A stretch of DNA of 64,000 nt, taken from assembly GCA_028824685.1 (NCBI GenBank), contig JAPPCZ010000034.1, forward strand, positions 166,444 to 230,443, in the 5' to 3' direction. Origin of the DNA: Candidatus Poribacteria bacterium (GTDB taxonomy: Bacteria; Poribacteria; WGA-4E; WGA-3G). Made by a program: the position numbers and the translations under genes. The notes below the pieces were generated by a model. It did not search any database. It was not told the DNA's origin and saw nothing but the letters and a program-made list of their open reading frames with translations. Below, one piece after another: positions 16,782 to 26,303 of this stretch; the first letter of the stretch is position 1; each line of letters begins with the position of its first letter.

Positions 16782-17537
16782 CTATGTATCTGTTAGTGCT
16801 TTTGTATCATGAGGTTTGGTATCTTCAATTGGTTCGTTTTGTGTGATTAGGTTGTGGGTTGCGATTGTTTTGAGGATATTGTGTGCGAGTCGGACATTTG
16901 TCGTAGCGTCTTTCTTGTCACTTACTTGAAATATCTGCTGTTTGATATACCCGTAGAGCGTTTCAAGTTCTATTGTGACCTTATCATCGTCCTTTAGGTT
17001 TTCGTTTCGGTAACGTGCGAGGTATTCATTGCGGGTTTGGTCAAATAATTCTCGATATTTTTGTGAAAATTTGGAGTGAGTAATGTTGAATCTTCGCAGT
17101 TGGTTTGAGATTTCTATTCTGATGTTTCGTTGGTGTTCATCAACTTGATTTTGATATTCTGTGAGGTGTTGCGTATGCAATTTGTTCCGTTTTTGTTCGA
17201 TTAGCTGCGCATACTCAATCTCAATCTGTTCTTGGAGTTTGGGGAAGTCTTGGTTGAATTTGTTATCAGATTCGTTGCCGTATAGGTAATCGTATTTCTC
17301 TTTTAATTCATCAAAGGAGACTGCAAAGTATTCATCTTTGTCAAGTTGCTCTTCTATGCTTTGATGATTGCTATGTTGTTCCTGATTTCCATGAAGTATT
17401 GGGAGTTCTTGCATGGATGGCGGCGGCGGTAGATCGTCAGAAAATTCTTTGAGAAATGTATCGGTAACTTCGGTTCGTGTCATGAATTGTGCGAAACATT
17501 TGACAGCAAATTGTTTGTGTTTTTCTTCTAATTTCAT
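16782..17537 (-). CDS. Hypothetical protein, charged helical, behind a palindromic operator
   Basis: This 251-residue protein is rich in Gln, Glu, Lys and Asn and predicted largely helical (long helix about residues 95-175). The N-terminal 35 residues (KHKQFAVKCFAQFMTRTEV) resemble the small helix-turn-helix seen at the start of DUF2280-type phage proteins; this likeness is by eye. GGAG precedes the ATG. A 26-bp perfect palindrome begins 16 bp upstream of the start. It neighbours a small basic ORF and a type IIG enzyme, so an accessory or phage-derived origin is plausible. Confidence 0.65.
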   Translation of the reverse strand: MKLEEKHKQFAVKCFAQFMTRTEVTDTFLKEFSDDLPPPPSMQELPILHGNQEQHSNHQSIEEQLDKDEYFAVSFDELKEKYDYLYGNESDNKFNQDFPKLQEQIEIEYAQLIEQKRNKLHTQHLTEYQNQVDEHQRNIRIEISNQLRRFNITHSKFSQKYRELFDQTRNEYLARYRNENLKDDDKVTIELETLYGYIKQQIFQVSDKKDATTNVRLAHNILKTIATHNLITQNEPIEDTKPHDTKALTDT

Positions 17538-17552
17538 TGGGTTCTCCTTCTT

Positions 17553-17578
17553 AAAAGTATACCGTACGGTATACTTTT
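17553..17578. promoter_or_regulatory. 26-bp perfect palindrome (operator)
   Basis: Each half contains GTATACCG and the centre is TA, so the site is fully self-complementary over 26 bp. A related half-spaced palindrome TATACC-AC-GGTATA follows at 17580-17593. Their position in the leader of the 16782-17537 gene suggests repressor binding. Confidence 0.7.
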
Positions 17579-17631
17579 TTATACCACGGTATACTTTTGA
17601 AATTCGCTCTAAACCCAGTCTGTATAAGGAT

Positions 17632-17907
17632 TTAGGGCAGTTTTCTTAAAATAGAATTAATTTTTAATATTTTAAGTTGTATTGCGGTACTACCTTTTTG
17701 CTTAAATAGTATATTTTTTGTCTTAAGAAGTGTTGTGTAGCTGTTTTTGCATCTGGTTAGTTTTTTGCGTTTTTCAGGGGAGTCTGGTTCCAGTAGTATT
17801 TTCTGAAATGATTCGTCAAGTAATTTCAACATGTCGCGGAATAGTTTAATATCCAGATTTGTAGTCTGGTTGTTTTTGCGTTTGAGAGATCGTTTTCGTT
17901 TTTTCAT
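17632..17907 (-). CDS. Small basic hypothetical protein
   Basis: From ATG 17907 the protein is 91 residues, very Lys-rich at the start (MKKRKRSLKRK) and helical after that (LFRDMLKLLDESFQKILLE). A longer frame from TTG 17976 has no better ribosome site. It could bind nucleic acid. The AT-rich codon use differs from the neighbouring enzymes and matches the 16782-17537 gene. No family is recognised. Confidence 0.5.
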   Translation of the reverse strand: MKKRKRSLKRKNNQTTNLDIKLFRDMLKLLDESFQKILLEPDSPEKRKKLTRCKNSYTTLLKTKNILFKQKGSTAIQLKILKINSILRKLP

Positions 17908-18272
17908 ACCGATATTATAACTTGTTATGGATGGTGATGAGAAGTTTCTGCGGTGTTTGGAACAATAGATATCCAATATATTTCCAATAAGTTTGCAGAA
18001 TATAGTTTTCAGTTTTCAGTTGGTAGGTGTGTATAGTTTTTGTCAATTTCTGAATCGCGGATTATGCCAAATCAAGAAATCAACGCTACAAATGCCATTT
18101 AGGCATTTGGCCAAATCAACGCTGAATGCGCGTATGGCATTCAGCGGGTATGAATGCCTGTTGGCATTCCCCGGATTACACAGATTACGCGGATTTTAAG
18201 ATTGGATTGTTAGCGTTTTGGTAAAGGTTGGGTGGGTTGGGTGGCGTTTGGGCAACTCTAAAGAGTCGGAAA
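17908..18272. repeat. Tandem E-type palindromes
   Basis: 18079-18180 holds two E elements back to back (each AAATCAACGC ... GGCATT) and a third hairpin ATGCC-TGTT-GGCAT. The rest shows no coding signal. Confidence 0.7.
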
Positions 18273-21200
18273 TTATTGGGTTGTAGTCGGTGTTTCATTC
18301 TCTTCAGTTTTTTGTAGGTGCTTTGTGAGAATGGCGTTTTTACGTTCGGTGGCTTCGTCAAGCACGTCTTGTGCCTCGGAGATTTTTGTTTCTAATTGGT
18401 CTATTTCTGCAACTAACTGCTGTGGAATATTAGGTGGTGGGACAGGGATTCTATTTATTTTCTCCCAAGATGTTCTCGGCAATTGTTGACCACTGACTGT
18501 TGTTAACACCTCAGAATTAAATGCTTCAGACAAAAAATAATGTTTATAAAAAGTAGCCAAGTTTGGGTTATTAGGTCTAAGCACTAATATGTCAGTCGAA
18601 CAGATTCCGTCTATATTTGCCAAAAATACTTTATTCAAGTTTGGTCTGAGTTTGCCATATAAAATGTCACCGATATGAAATACATTTTTATTACTTTTTA
18701 TGGTGGAATAATCAGTTTGGATGTCTCCTGACAACACACCTGTTTGACTTTCAATATTTTCTAAGCCAATATAACAAACGGTTCCGTTTTCTTCTTGTGG
18801 GTCAACGACATCAGAAATTTTGTCTACTACTTGGTTTAACGTTGATGTTTTTTCAACAGAACTGACTAATTCTTCAATTTCTTGTCTGGCTGCGGAGATG
18901 GTTTGGCGGGCCTTGTCAGATTTCTGATCCACTGTTTCACATTCCTTGATAATCACTCGTTGTTCACTAACTCGCGGTAAAGGAATCTTATATGGTGACA
19001 AATTTTCCCTGGTAATTTGAGGCTGTGCCGCACCAGTTATCGTTGAACTGAGATCACAAAAGTTTAATATTTCAAATAAATACTTTTTTAATATGTTATC
19101 GGTTATTGGCTGAACAACCATGGCATTTCCTGTAATCCATACTTTCGGTTCGGTAAAATTAATTGTTCCACATGTTGCCCCTCTGCAAGTAACTACAACC
19201 TCGGGTAATTCATGGTTATATTCATTATAATAACCTATAACTCCGTTAGCTCCATATACTTTGTAATCACCTTGTTCTTTTATCTCATGTGATGTAATTG
19301 TTTGTGGTTGGTATAATTTACAGATCTCTCCCAACCTCACTAAATCAGATTGTGTTTCAATGTCAAGATTCACGTTTGGGTTTAGGTTAATGGCTTTATT
19401 AAAATCTATACGGCTAAAATCCAACATATCGGTGAGATTGGCATAGTAACAGTGTTCGGGTAATTCATCAATGGGGTCACCGATAAAGTTGCGTTTAATT
19501 GCGTTGTTTATTTTAGTGGGGTTTTTTAAATTATCCGGGTCAAACAGAGGTGTGATTATATTTTTGACTGTATCACCTCCAATGTATTTAATGCCTTCTC
19601 TACCTTTCGCTTTACTCCACTCGTAACCCAAAAAAGTTTTTTGTTCTCTTTTATCTTTAGGTGCCTTGACAATCAGGACCTTGTTTTTTTGTGTGTGTGC
19701 GAGTATGAAGTAATAGAGTTTTTCTTTTTCTTTGTCGTGTAGATACGCAATAAAATGTCTCCCTAATTCTTCTGATTTTTCATCATCTGTTTTATCTCTG
19801 AAATCCTTAGATTTTTCTATTTTTCCTAATTCTTTATCTGGGTTGAAGTCTTTTTCATAGTCCTTGAATATATCGTGTTCCAATAGTCCGGCAATTGGGT
19901 CAAGGCTGGTTTGATTAAAGAGTTTTTTATATTCTTTATAAGGAATTTCAATATGTTTGCAGTATGCTTTTATCAAGTGGTGGTCTCTGTATATTTTCCT
20001 CTCCTTATCACCTTCAAAAAAGTTTTTCACTCGATTGTCGTAATGTTCAGCGGATTCGGGGCTTTGTTTTTTCCGTTTTAGAAAAAGGACGACAGTATTC
20101 GTGCCAGTTTCACCAAAGGTTCCACTACCGAGTTGGGCGAGACTTATCAGATCAAAATATTTTAATATAATCTCACGGGTGCCCATATGAACCGCATCAA
20201 CATTGGACAAAATACTGGATGGAACAATCACACCCACTACTCCGTTGGGAGCCATTAGGTGATGTATCCGTTCTAAAAAGAAGCATTGAATCGTGTTTGT
20301 ATCGCTATCTTCACCTGTGGCTTGGATAAGTTGATATTGTTGTTTATCGTGCTTGCTCAAGGTATGTAAGAATCCATCAACGGCAAAGGGTGGATTCGCA
20401 ACCAAGACATCAAAACCTTCTTTTGTAATTTTGGGGAGATCCGCGAGTGCATCAATGTCTAATATCTGAATCTGATCTTGTCCGTGCATATAGGCTGCAA
20501 CTTTTGCGACCTTTGCTAAGCGATCCTCTTTTTCTATACCGAGGGTTTGTTTATAATAGAATTCTCTTTTCTCTTCTTCAACTAACGGCATAATTTGATG
20601 TGCATATTCATTTAGGAAATGCCCTGAACCACAGGCGAAATCAATCGCTGTAAGTGGTTCGGTGTTCTCTGCTATTTTTTGCTCAAGTGGCAAGGAACCG
20701 ACGATGAATTTGCAGATTGGTAGCGGGGTGAAAAATTGTCCTTCGGATTGCTTGACCCCATCATCAAGAAAGAGTTCAAACATTTCACCTAAAAACTGAT
20801 TTTGGTTATCTGTTTTGAGTCGTATATTCTGCCACATTTGCACAAGTTCTAAGAGGACTTTGGCGTTTCTTTTGAACAGGTCTTCGTTGTGGGTGTCCAT
20901 CAAGGAAAAAGCGGAGTTGGTGTAAAACTTGAGTTCTCTGAAATATTGTTGTATCTGTTTTTTGGTGGCGTTAGGGTCATTTCTGACAGTCCAAAATGCG
21001 TTGTCAATTTGTTCGTTACTGATGTAGCTGATTGTTTTTCCCAGATATTTATTCATGCCAATTTGATATAGGTTTTGCAGTCTATCCACAAAATCAAAAT
21101 AATTGTCATAAGCAATACCTTTCCAAGAGAACTGCAGATCGGTTTTATTGTCCTCTTCGTCCACCAGTTTGCATAGAAATAGATTGACAAGGACCTCAAA

Positions 21201-22010
21201 AGCTTGTTCGCGCCGTGCAATGTTGTGTTGTCTTAGAATTGTTCGGAATTTATGATATTGTCCCTCTTTATCATCGGCATCAATAGGGTCGGTGTCGTCT
21301 TCAAGTGTGTATTTGTTTTTACCTATGTTGTAGGGTTGTATATTCTCTTCAAAAATACCAGTTGTTGTGAATTCCTGTTCGTAGGTTTCACACCAGATAG
21401 CGTAGCGGTCTTCAACGTCTGTTGCATCGCTAAAACGGCGTAGTTCATCATTTTGTGCAATAATATCCTCATTGTCACGGTGTGCAATAATTCTCTGGTC
21501 AGTGCTGATATTACCGTCTTCAAAGTCAGAAGCATAAAGACAGAGGTATTGCGTATTTTGAATTTGTTGTGCGTAACTAAATAATTGGTCGCCGTTTTGT
21601 AGTGTTTTCCGCCATGCTATTTCAAATTCCTTGCCTGCTGTTTTGCATTCAATAAGCAGCAGGGGGTTGTTTTCTTGATTTCTAACCAATATATCGGCAC
21701 GTCCGCCGCTTGCACCGTGTCCTACTTGCCAACTCGGTTCAAGTTCTAAATGTTCGGGTTTGTAGCCTTTTGCCAATAGTCGATGCACACACTCAAATAC
21801 TACAAAATTCTCATTCTGTAAGAGATTGCATATATCATCACGATTGACTTTCAGTCCTTCAGGATAGATTATTTTACTATTTTCAAAGTCTACCTTTAAG
21901 GTTGGCTGAATAAGTAAGGAAGTGTCGCCATAAGTTTTTTGGTAGGTGTTCTCTTCTTTCTCAAAATTCAGTGCTTTCAGTAAATCTTCAAAGTTTTTGT
22001 TGTCTATCAT
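18273..22010 (-). CDS. Single-chain type IIG restriction-methylation-specificity enzyme
   Basis: This 1245-residue protein joins three functions. Residues about 85-125 hold a PD-(D/E)XK nuclease: D106 in GRADILV and E121-C-K123 in LLLIECKTAG. Residues about 400-600 form an N6-adenine methylase: GQFFTPLPI (424-432), SAM motif I DFACGSGHF (457-465) and catalytic NPPF (539-542). The C-terminal about 300 residues contain two HsdS-like target-recognition domains (beginning near VRLGEICKLY and NQVVDKISD), implying a bipartite target. No separate methylase or S gene lies next to it, so it should modify and cut on its own, as in the BcgI/type IIG class. It has a consensus promoter but no strong ribosome site. 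Confidence 0.88.
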   Translation of the reverse strand: MIDNKNFEDLLKALNFEKEENTYQKTYGDTSLLIQPTLKVDFENSKIIYPEGLKVNRDDICNLLQNENFVVFECVHRLLAKGYKPEHLELEPSWQVGHGASGGRADILVRNQENNPLLLIECKTAGKEFEIAWRKTLQNGDQLFSYAQQIQNTQYLCLYASDFEDGNISTDQRIIAHRDNEDIIAQNDELRRFSDATDVEDRYAIWCETYEQEFTTTGIFEENIQPYNIGKNKYTLEDDTDPIDADDKEGQYHKFRTILRQHNIARREQAFEVLVNLFLCKLVDEEDNKTDLQFSWKGIAYDNYFDFVDRLQNLYQIGMNKYLGKTISYISNEQIDNAFWTVRNDPNATKKQIQQYFRELKFYTNSAFSLMDTHNEDLFKRNAKVLLELVQMWQNIRLKTDNQNQFLGEMFELFLDDGVKQSEGQFFTPLPICKFIVGSLPLEQKIAENTEPLTAIDFACGSGHFLNEYAHQIMPLVEEEKREFYYKQTLGIEKEDRLAKVAKVAAYMHGQDQIQILDIDALADLPKITKEGFDVLVANPPFAVDGFLHTLSKHDKQQYQLIQATGEDSDTNTIQCFFLERIHHLMAPNGVVGVIVPSSILSNVDAVHMGTREIILKYFDLISLAQLGSGTFGETGTNTVVLFLKRKKQSPESAEHYDNRVKNFFEGDKERKIYRDHHLIKAYCKHIEIPYKEYKKLFNQTSLDPIAGLLEHDIFKDYEKDFNPDKELGKIEKSKDFRDKTDDEKSEELGRHFIAYLHDKEKEKLYYFILAHTQKNKVLIVKAPKDKREQKTFLGYEWSKAKGREGIKYIGGDTVKNIITPLFDPDNLKNPTKINNAIKRNFIGDPIDELPEHCYYANLTDMLDFSRIDFNKAINLNPNVNLDIETQSDLVRLGEICKLYQPQTITSHEIKEQGDYKVYGANGVIGYYNEYNHELPEVVVTCRGATCGTINFTEPKVWITGNAMVVQPITDNILKKYLFEILNFCDLSSTITGAAQPQITRENLSPYKIPLPRVSEQRVIIKECETVDQKSDKARQTISAARQEIEELVSSVEKTSTLNQVVDKISDVVDPQEENGTVCYIGLENIESQTGVLSGDIQTDYSTIKSNKNVFHIGDILYGKLRPNLNKVFLANIDGICSTDILVLRPNNPNLATFYKHYFLSEAFNSEVLTTVSGQQLPRTSWEKINRIPVPPPNIPQQLVAEIDQLETKISEAQDVLDEATERKNAILTKHLQKTEENETPTTTQ

Positions 22011-22058
22011 ACTGATGTTTTCGTTGGTCAGTGGGATTCTACGGTCTGATTGGAATAT

Positions 22059-22087
22059 ATCATATCAAAATATGAGAAGAATGTCAA
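22059..22087 (-). promoter_or_regulatory. Promoter of the type IIG enzyme gene
   Basis: On the minus strand TTGACA (22087-22082), a 17-bp spacer and TATGAT (22064-22059). Confidence 0.8.
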
Positions 22088-22520
22088 TTTTTAACAATAT
22101 GAGAGTCGGATCCGTTCAGTTTTCGTTTTTTTTGTTTTAGTCGTTAAGTCGCGATTCGGAGATCGCTCCTACAAAGAAAGAAATCCAAATCAACGCCTCA
22201 TGCGCTTTTTGGCATTCCCCGTATGGCATTTGGCGGGACGATATGTTTCAAAAAGCACATCAAGAATAAATATGCCGTTCCTACGGAACTCAATTAAGGT
22301 GGTGTTAACGTTTTCTATAAACATTCCGTCCCTATGGGACTAATGCTTTGTCAACATATTATTGTAGGTCGCGATTCGGAGATCGCTCCTACCGATGAAC
22401 CGCTTATGGTAAGAGGGATCTCCGAATCGTGACGAAACCCCTAATAGTCGGGAATCGGAGTTCCCTCCTACAGTTCATAAGTAAAGTTAATTGTGGAATC
22501 TACTATAAAGGAGATAAAAG
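22088..22520. repeat. Repeat-rich gene-free stretch
   Basis: Family A hairpins at 22148-22173 and 22368-22392 (GCGAT/ATCGC) and 22447-22472 (GGGAA/TTCCC). An E-type element at 22186-22234 directly precedes a composite B element (22235-22343) with GTTCC-TAC-GGAAC and GTCCC-TAT-GGGAC. Confidence 0.78.
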
Positions 22521-23630
22521 TCATTTTCGCGATGCCATGTCAAATCCGACTGCTGCAACAAGTACAACGCCTTTTATAATATCTTGCCCTGCCGTGCCCA
22601 TGTTTGCCATCTCCATTCCGTTGCTGAGACTTGCCATGACAAACGCACCTAAGATAGCACCGAGAATGCTGCCACGTCCACCCATTAAACTGGCTCCACC
22701 GATAACACAAGCAGCAATTGCATCTAACTCACGTAATCTGCCTGCATCTGGACCGGCACTTCCGAGGCGAGCTGTCATAACAATACCTGCGATTGCCATT
22801 AATGCCCCCATTATTGCGAACACCCATAATGTGATGCTCCGCACGTTAATTCCGGAGAGATAGGCTGCTTCGGCATTTCCGCCAACAGCATAGACATATC
22901 TTCCAAAACGGGTATGGTTTGCGATGAAGTGGAACACAAATACCAATCCGAACAAAATGCATGCTGAAATCGGAATCCCTTTGTAAGCATTCATTACAAC
23001 AACAAATGCTATAATACAACTCCACGTACCAATTATTTTAAAAATTGTAGGTACGTATGCTTTTTCTGCGTGCGTTGACTGTGAAGTTGATAATTGGCGG
23101 TAAAACACATATACACTTATACCAAGTCCGATAAGCATAAGACCCCATCCAATAGAACGTGGAAGGTAGGCATTGCCAATGGCTTTTAACCAATTATCAT
23201 GCAAAAGGATCGTTTTACCTTTTGTAAATGCTAACATCAGTCCGCGAAATACCAAAAATCCGCCAAGTGTAACAATAAATGCTGGTATGTGTTGATATGC
23301 TACGAGGTAGCCCTGCATCAATCCTATCAGAATTCCGAGACAGATAACGATGAGGAGTGTCAGGATTATCGGTAACTCCAATTGAATATGCAGAATAGCA
23401 GTGATTGCACCGAGCAAGCCAGCACCGTAACCCACAGATAGGTCAATGTTAGCAGATACGATGACTAACGTCATTCCGATAGCAAGAATGGCTGTTACTG
23501 CTGTTCGACGGGAAAGATTAGATAGGTTTCGTGTGCTGAGGAATGTACCACCTGTTAGCCATGTGAAGATGAGCCAGATAAAGACGAGGGCAATCACCAT
23601 CGCATACATGCGAAGATTTAGATGCTTCAT
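22521..23630 (-). CDS. XylH/RbsC-type sugar ABC transporter permease
   Basis: This 369-residue inner-membrane protein has about ten helices. It belongs to the BPD_transp_2 sugar permeases and most resembles XylH because of SANIDLSVG (about residues 59-67) and a long mid-protein insertion. It should move a pentose or similar sugar, together with an ATPase and a binding protein. Neither partner is in this window, so it is an orphan that must use subunits coded elsewhere. It lies 23 bp after tatD at the end of a minus-strand block. AAGG precedes the ATG. Confidence 0.85.
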   Translation of the reverse strand: MKHLNLRMYAMVIALVFIWLIFTWLTGGTFLSTRNLSNLSRRTAVTAILAIGMTLVIVSANIDLSVGYGAGLLGAITAILHIQLELPIILTLLIVICLGILIGLMQGYLVAYQHIPAFIVTLGGFLVFRGLMLAFTKGKTILLHDNWLKAIGNAYLPRSIGWGLMLIGLGISVYVFYRQLSTSQSTHAEKAYVPTIFKIIGTWSCIIAFVVVMNAYKGIPISACILFGLVFVFHFIANHTRFGRYVYAVGGNAEAAYLSGINVRSITLWVFAIMGALMAIAGIVMTARLGSAGPDAGRLRELDAIAACVIGGASLMGGRGSILGAILGAFVMASLSNGMEMANMGTAGQDIIKGVVLVAAVGFDMASRK

Positions 23631-23653
23631 ATATGATAGCCTTGTGATTCTGC

Positions 23654-24418
23654 TTAATCAGTTATGAACAGTCTATTGAAATTTTGTGTCGTTATTTCAC
23701 CGATTGTCTCTATGGAAGTCTCATGGAGTTCTGCGATTTTTTCTGCAACAGCACGAACATAAGCGGGTTCGTTCCGTTTTCCGCGCCAAGATTGCGGTGC
23801 CAACCACGGACAATCGGTTTCTATCAATAGCCGTTCTAATGGAACTTCTTTCGCCACGGCTTGCACATCTTTAGCATTTGGGTATGTAACGATTCCTCCG
23901 ATACCGATATGGAATCCGATTTCAAGACTTCTGTTCATTAATTCCACATCACCCGTAAAGCAGTGTAGGACACCTTGGATTTTTCCACCACGCGCTTCCA
24001 AAATAGGAAGGATGTCCACATAAGCGTCGCGATTATGAACAATAATCGGCATCTCCATCTCTTCGGCGAGGTCTAATTGCTTTACAAAAGCCTCTTTTTG
24101 CACGGCAGGCGGCGAGAGGTTTCGGTAGTAATCTAAACCTATTTCTCCGAGAGCAATTACCTTTGGATGATGTAAGAGTTCACGAAAAGTTTTTAGTACA
24201 TCGGGGGTCAATTTTTTGGCATCGTGAGGGTGCATGCCAACTGTTGCGTAGAGGTTTTTATGTTTATCTGCAAGTTCAATCGCACCAAGACTGGTTTCTA
24301 CGTCAAATCCAATAATAAGGATTGTGGAGAGCGCAGCTTCGTGTGCATGTTTTAGGACAGCATCTCGATCACGATCAAATTGAGAAAGCTGAATATGCGC
24401 GTGTGAATCGATAAACAT
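23654..24418 (-). CDS. TatD-family metal-dependent hydrolase/DNase
   Basis: This 254-residue TIM-barrel hydrolase carries all TatD motifs: DSHAHI (4-9), GEIGLDYYR (about 92-100), VHNRDA (about 127-132), LHCFTG (about 151-156) and ETDCPWLAP (about 201-209), which hold the two metals. TatD proteins act as 3'-5' DNases/RNases in the cytosol. The gene lies 21 bp after the SDR and has a weak ribosome site. Confidence 0.93.
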   Translation of the reverse strand: MFIDSHAHIQLSQFDRDRDAVLKHAHEAALSTILIIGFDVETSLGAIELADKHKNLYATVGMHPHDAKKLTPDVLKTFRELLHHPKVIALGEIGLDYYRNLSPPAVQKEAFVKQLDLAEEMEMPIIVHNRDAYVDILPILEARGGKIQGVLHCFTGDVELMNRSLEIGFHIGIGGIVTYPNAKDVQAVAKEVPLERLLIETDCPWLAPQSWRGKRNEPAYVRAVAEKIAELHETSIETIGEITTQNFNRLFITD

Positions 24419-24439
24419 GTTTTGTATATGCTAAACAAG

Positions 24440-25150
24440 TTACATTAACGGTGTACGGATAACGGTTTCGAGGGTATGCGCGCGAGGTGATTGCGACACA
24501 AGGAAAAGGATCAAGTCCGCTACATCTTCTGGAAGTGTGAGATGCTCAATTACATCGTCGGGGTGATTATCGCGGCGCATCTTCGTATCAACTGGACCAG
24601 GACAGACAACCGAGGCCTTTACTCCGTGCGGTCTTCCCTCATTGTTCGTTGTTTCTGTGAAACCGACAACAGCAAATTTGGAAGCGCAATACGCTCCTCC
24701 GTTCACATGACCATATTTGCCCGATACAGAGGAGACATTGACTATATGTCCAGATTTCTGTTCACACATGTGGCTGAAAACGGCTTGTGTACACAGAAAT
24801 ACACCCTTGAGGTTCACTGCCATCGTCAAATCCCAATCCTCTTCCCGTATCTTGGAAATAGGGTTGTGGATAGCCACGCCTGCGTTATTGACGAGAATAT
24901 CCACCTTACCAAAGGTGTCAAGCGTTTGTGCCACCATTGCATCCACTTCGGTTTTAAGTTGTACATCGGTTTTGATAGGGAGTGCACGTCTACCGAGTTG
25001 TTTCACCTTATCGGCAACGGCAGCTATCTCATCTTCAGTTCGTGCTGCGAGAACGATGTCTGCACCTTCTTTGGCAAACGCCAAGGCAGTTGCACGACCA
25101 ATACCTCGTCCAGCACCTGTAACAATTGCTATACGGTTTTCAAGTTTCAC
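24440..25150 (-). CDS. Short-chain dehydrogenase/reductase (SDR)
   Basis: This is a classical SDR of 236 residues. TGAGRGIG (11-18) binds the nucleotide, NNAG is at 88-91, catalytic Ser is around 141, and Y154-x3-K158 (YCASK) completes the site. I choose the GTG at 25150, which has GAGGAAC in front and gives the usual 5-residue lead before the first strand. A TTG 11 codons upstream would place coding sequence inside a hairpin repeat (25171-25195). The substrate is probably a sugar or uronate alcohol, suggested by the enolase-superfamily gene upstream. Confidence 0.88.
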   Translation of the reverse strand: MKLENRIAIVTGAGRGIGRATALAFAKEGADIVLAARTEDEIAAVADKVKQLGRRALPIKTDVQLKTEVDAMVAQTLDTFGKVDILVNNAGVAIHNPISKIREEDWDLTMAVNLKGVFLCTQAVFSHMCEQKSGHIVNVSSVSGKYGHVNGGAYCASKFAVVGFTETTNNEGRPHGVKASVVCPGPVDTKMRRDNHPDDVIEHLTLPEDVADLILFLVSQSPRAHTLETVIRTPLM

Positions 25151-25170
25151 GGGTTGTTCCTCAAAAGTCA

Positions 25171-25195
25171 ATCGGGCTTCCAAAGCCCACCAACA
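25171..25195 (+). repeat. A-like hairpin between SDR and enolase genes
   Basis: ATC, then GGGCT-TCCAA-AGCCC, then ACCAACA: same layout as family A with a different stem. Confidence 0.6.
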
Positions 25196-25210
25196 AGAAG
25201 GGTATAGGGT

Positions 25211-26296
25211 TTACGATATTTGAAACTGTGTCAATTTCTGTTTATCAAAAAGGATACCGTGTCCCGGACGATCAGGCGGAGAAAAATGCCCATCTTTGAG
25301 TGTCAAGGTATCACTCAGCACAGGGTCAAGTGATGGGATATACTCCACAAAGAGTGAATGCGGTACGGCAGCAGAGAGATGCACGTGCAAATCCATCAGA
25401 AAGTGTGGTGATACCGAAAGACTGAAACATTCAGCTGCATGTGCAACCTTCATCCATTCCGAAATCCCACCGACACGCACAGCATCAGGTTGTAGAATGT
25501 CTGCTGCCCCTTGCGCGATGTATTCTTGAAAGACAAATTTATTGTAGATCGTTTCGCCAATAGCGATCGGAATTGTCGTTTTTTCTCGGAGTGCAACGTG
25601 GCTATCAACATCATCTGCCTCAATCGGTTCTTCAAACCAGAAAAGGTCTGCTTCTTCCACACGACAAGCGAGTTGAATGGCTTCACGGGCGTTCCATTTC
25701 ATGTTGGCATCAATCATCAGGTAAGGGGCTTGGCCGATTGCTTTTCTAACAGCGAATATGCGCGCAATGTCTTCATGCAGGCTATCGCGTCCAACCTTGA
25801 TCTTGATACCTTTGAAACCTTGCTCCACAAATTCTACGGATTGTCTCACGAGTTCGTCTTCCGAAAGGTGTAGCCAACCACCATCTGTGTTGTAAACAGG
25901 AACAGTAGCCCTTGCGCCGCCAAGTAGTTGAAACAGTGGCAATTCTGCGCGCTTTGCCATGAGATCCCACAACGCGATGTCTACGGCAGCCATTCCCAAC
26001 CCGACGATTCCACCTCTACCGACCCAGTGTGTCTCCATCCACATGCGATTCCAAATTCGGTCAATATTGGAAGCGTCCTCTTCAAGCAGAATAGGCGTGA
26101 GGTAGGCATCCATAATCTGTTTAATCGCTTCCCCGCCTTTACCGATTGTGTAGGAAAAACCTGTGCCTACCACTCCGTCAGCATCTTCAATCTCAATGAA
26201 CGGAAATTCCATAGAGACAAAAGCCTGAATGGCATCAGTGCGTTCGACTTGTGGTGGAATGTCGTAAAGCGAGGTGCGAACAGCTTTAATTTTCAT
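25211..26296 (-). CDS. Mandelate racemase/muconate-lactonizing-type enolase superfamily enzyme
   Basis: This 361-residue protein has the full MR-subgroup active site: K165-I-K167 (the KxK base), metal ligands D196, E222 and E248, D271 and H298 (SPHFL) as the second base dyad. The numbering nearly matches mandelate racemase. Such enzymes are mostly acid-sugar dehydratases or racemases; the exact sugar acid is not readable. It starts 7 bp after the Uma2 gene, so both are in one operon with the SDR following. Confidence 0.9.
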   Translation of the reverse strand: MKIKAVRTSLYDIPPQVERTDAIQAFVSMEFPFIEIEDADGVVGTGFSYTIGKGGEAIKQIMDAYLTPILLEEDASNIDRIWNRMWMETHWVGRGGIVGLGMAAVDIALWDLMAKRAELPLFQLLGGARATVPVYNTDGGWLHLSEDELVRQSVEFVEQGFKGIKIKVGRDSLHEDIARIFAVRKAIGQAPYLMIDANMKWNAREAIQLACRVEEADLFWFEEPIEADDVDSHVALREKTTIPIAIGETIYNKFVFQEYIAQGAADILQPDAVRVGGISEWMKVAHAAECFSLSVSPHFLMDLHVHLSAAVPHSLFVEYIPSLDPVLSDTLTLKDGHFSPPDRPGHGILFDKQKLTQFQIS

Positions 26297-26303
26297 ATTT
26301 CTA

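Noticed and set aside
17632..17976. Longer start (TTG 17976) for the small basic gene
   Set aside because: No better ribosome site and an unlikely N-terminus; ATG 17907 preferred.
24491..25207. Long plus-strand open frame (238 codons) opposite the SDR gene
   Set aside because: It is antisense to a clear SDR with full motifs, with no ribosome site and no recognisable domain.
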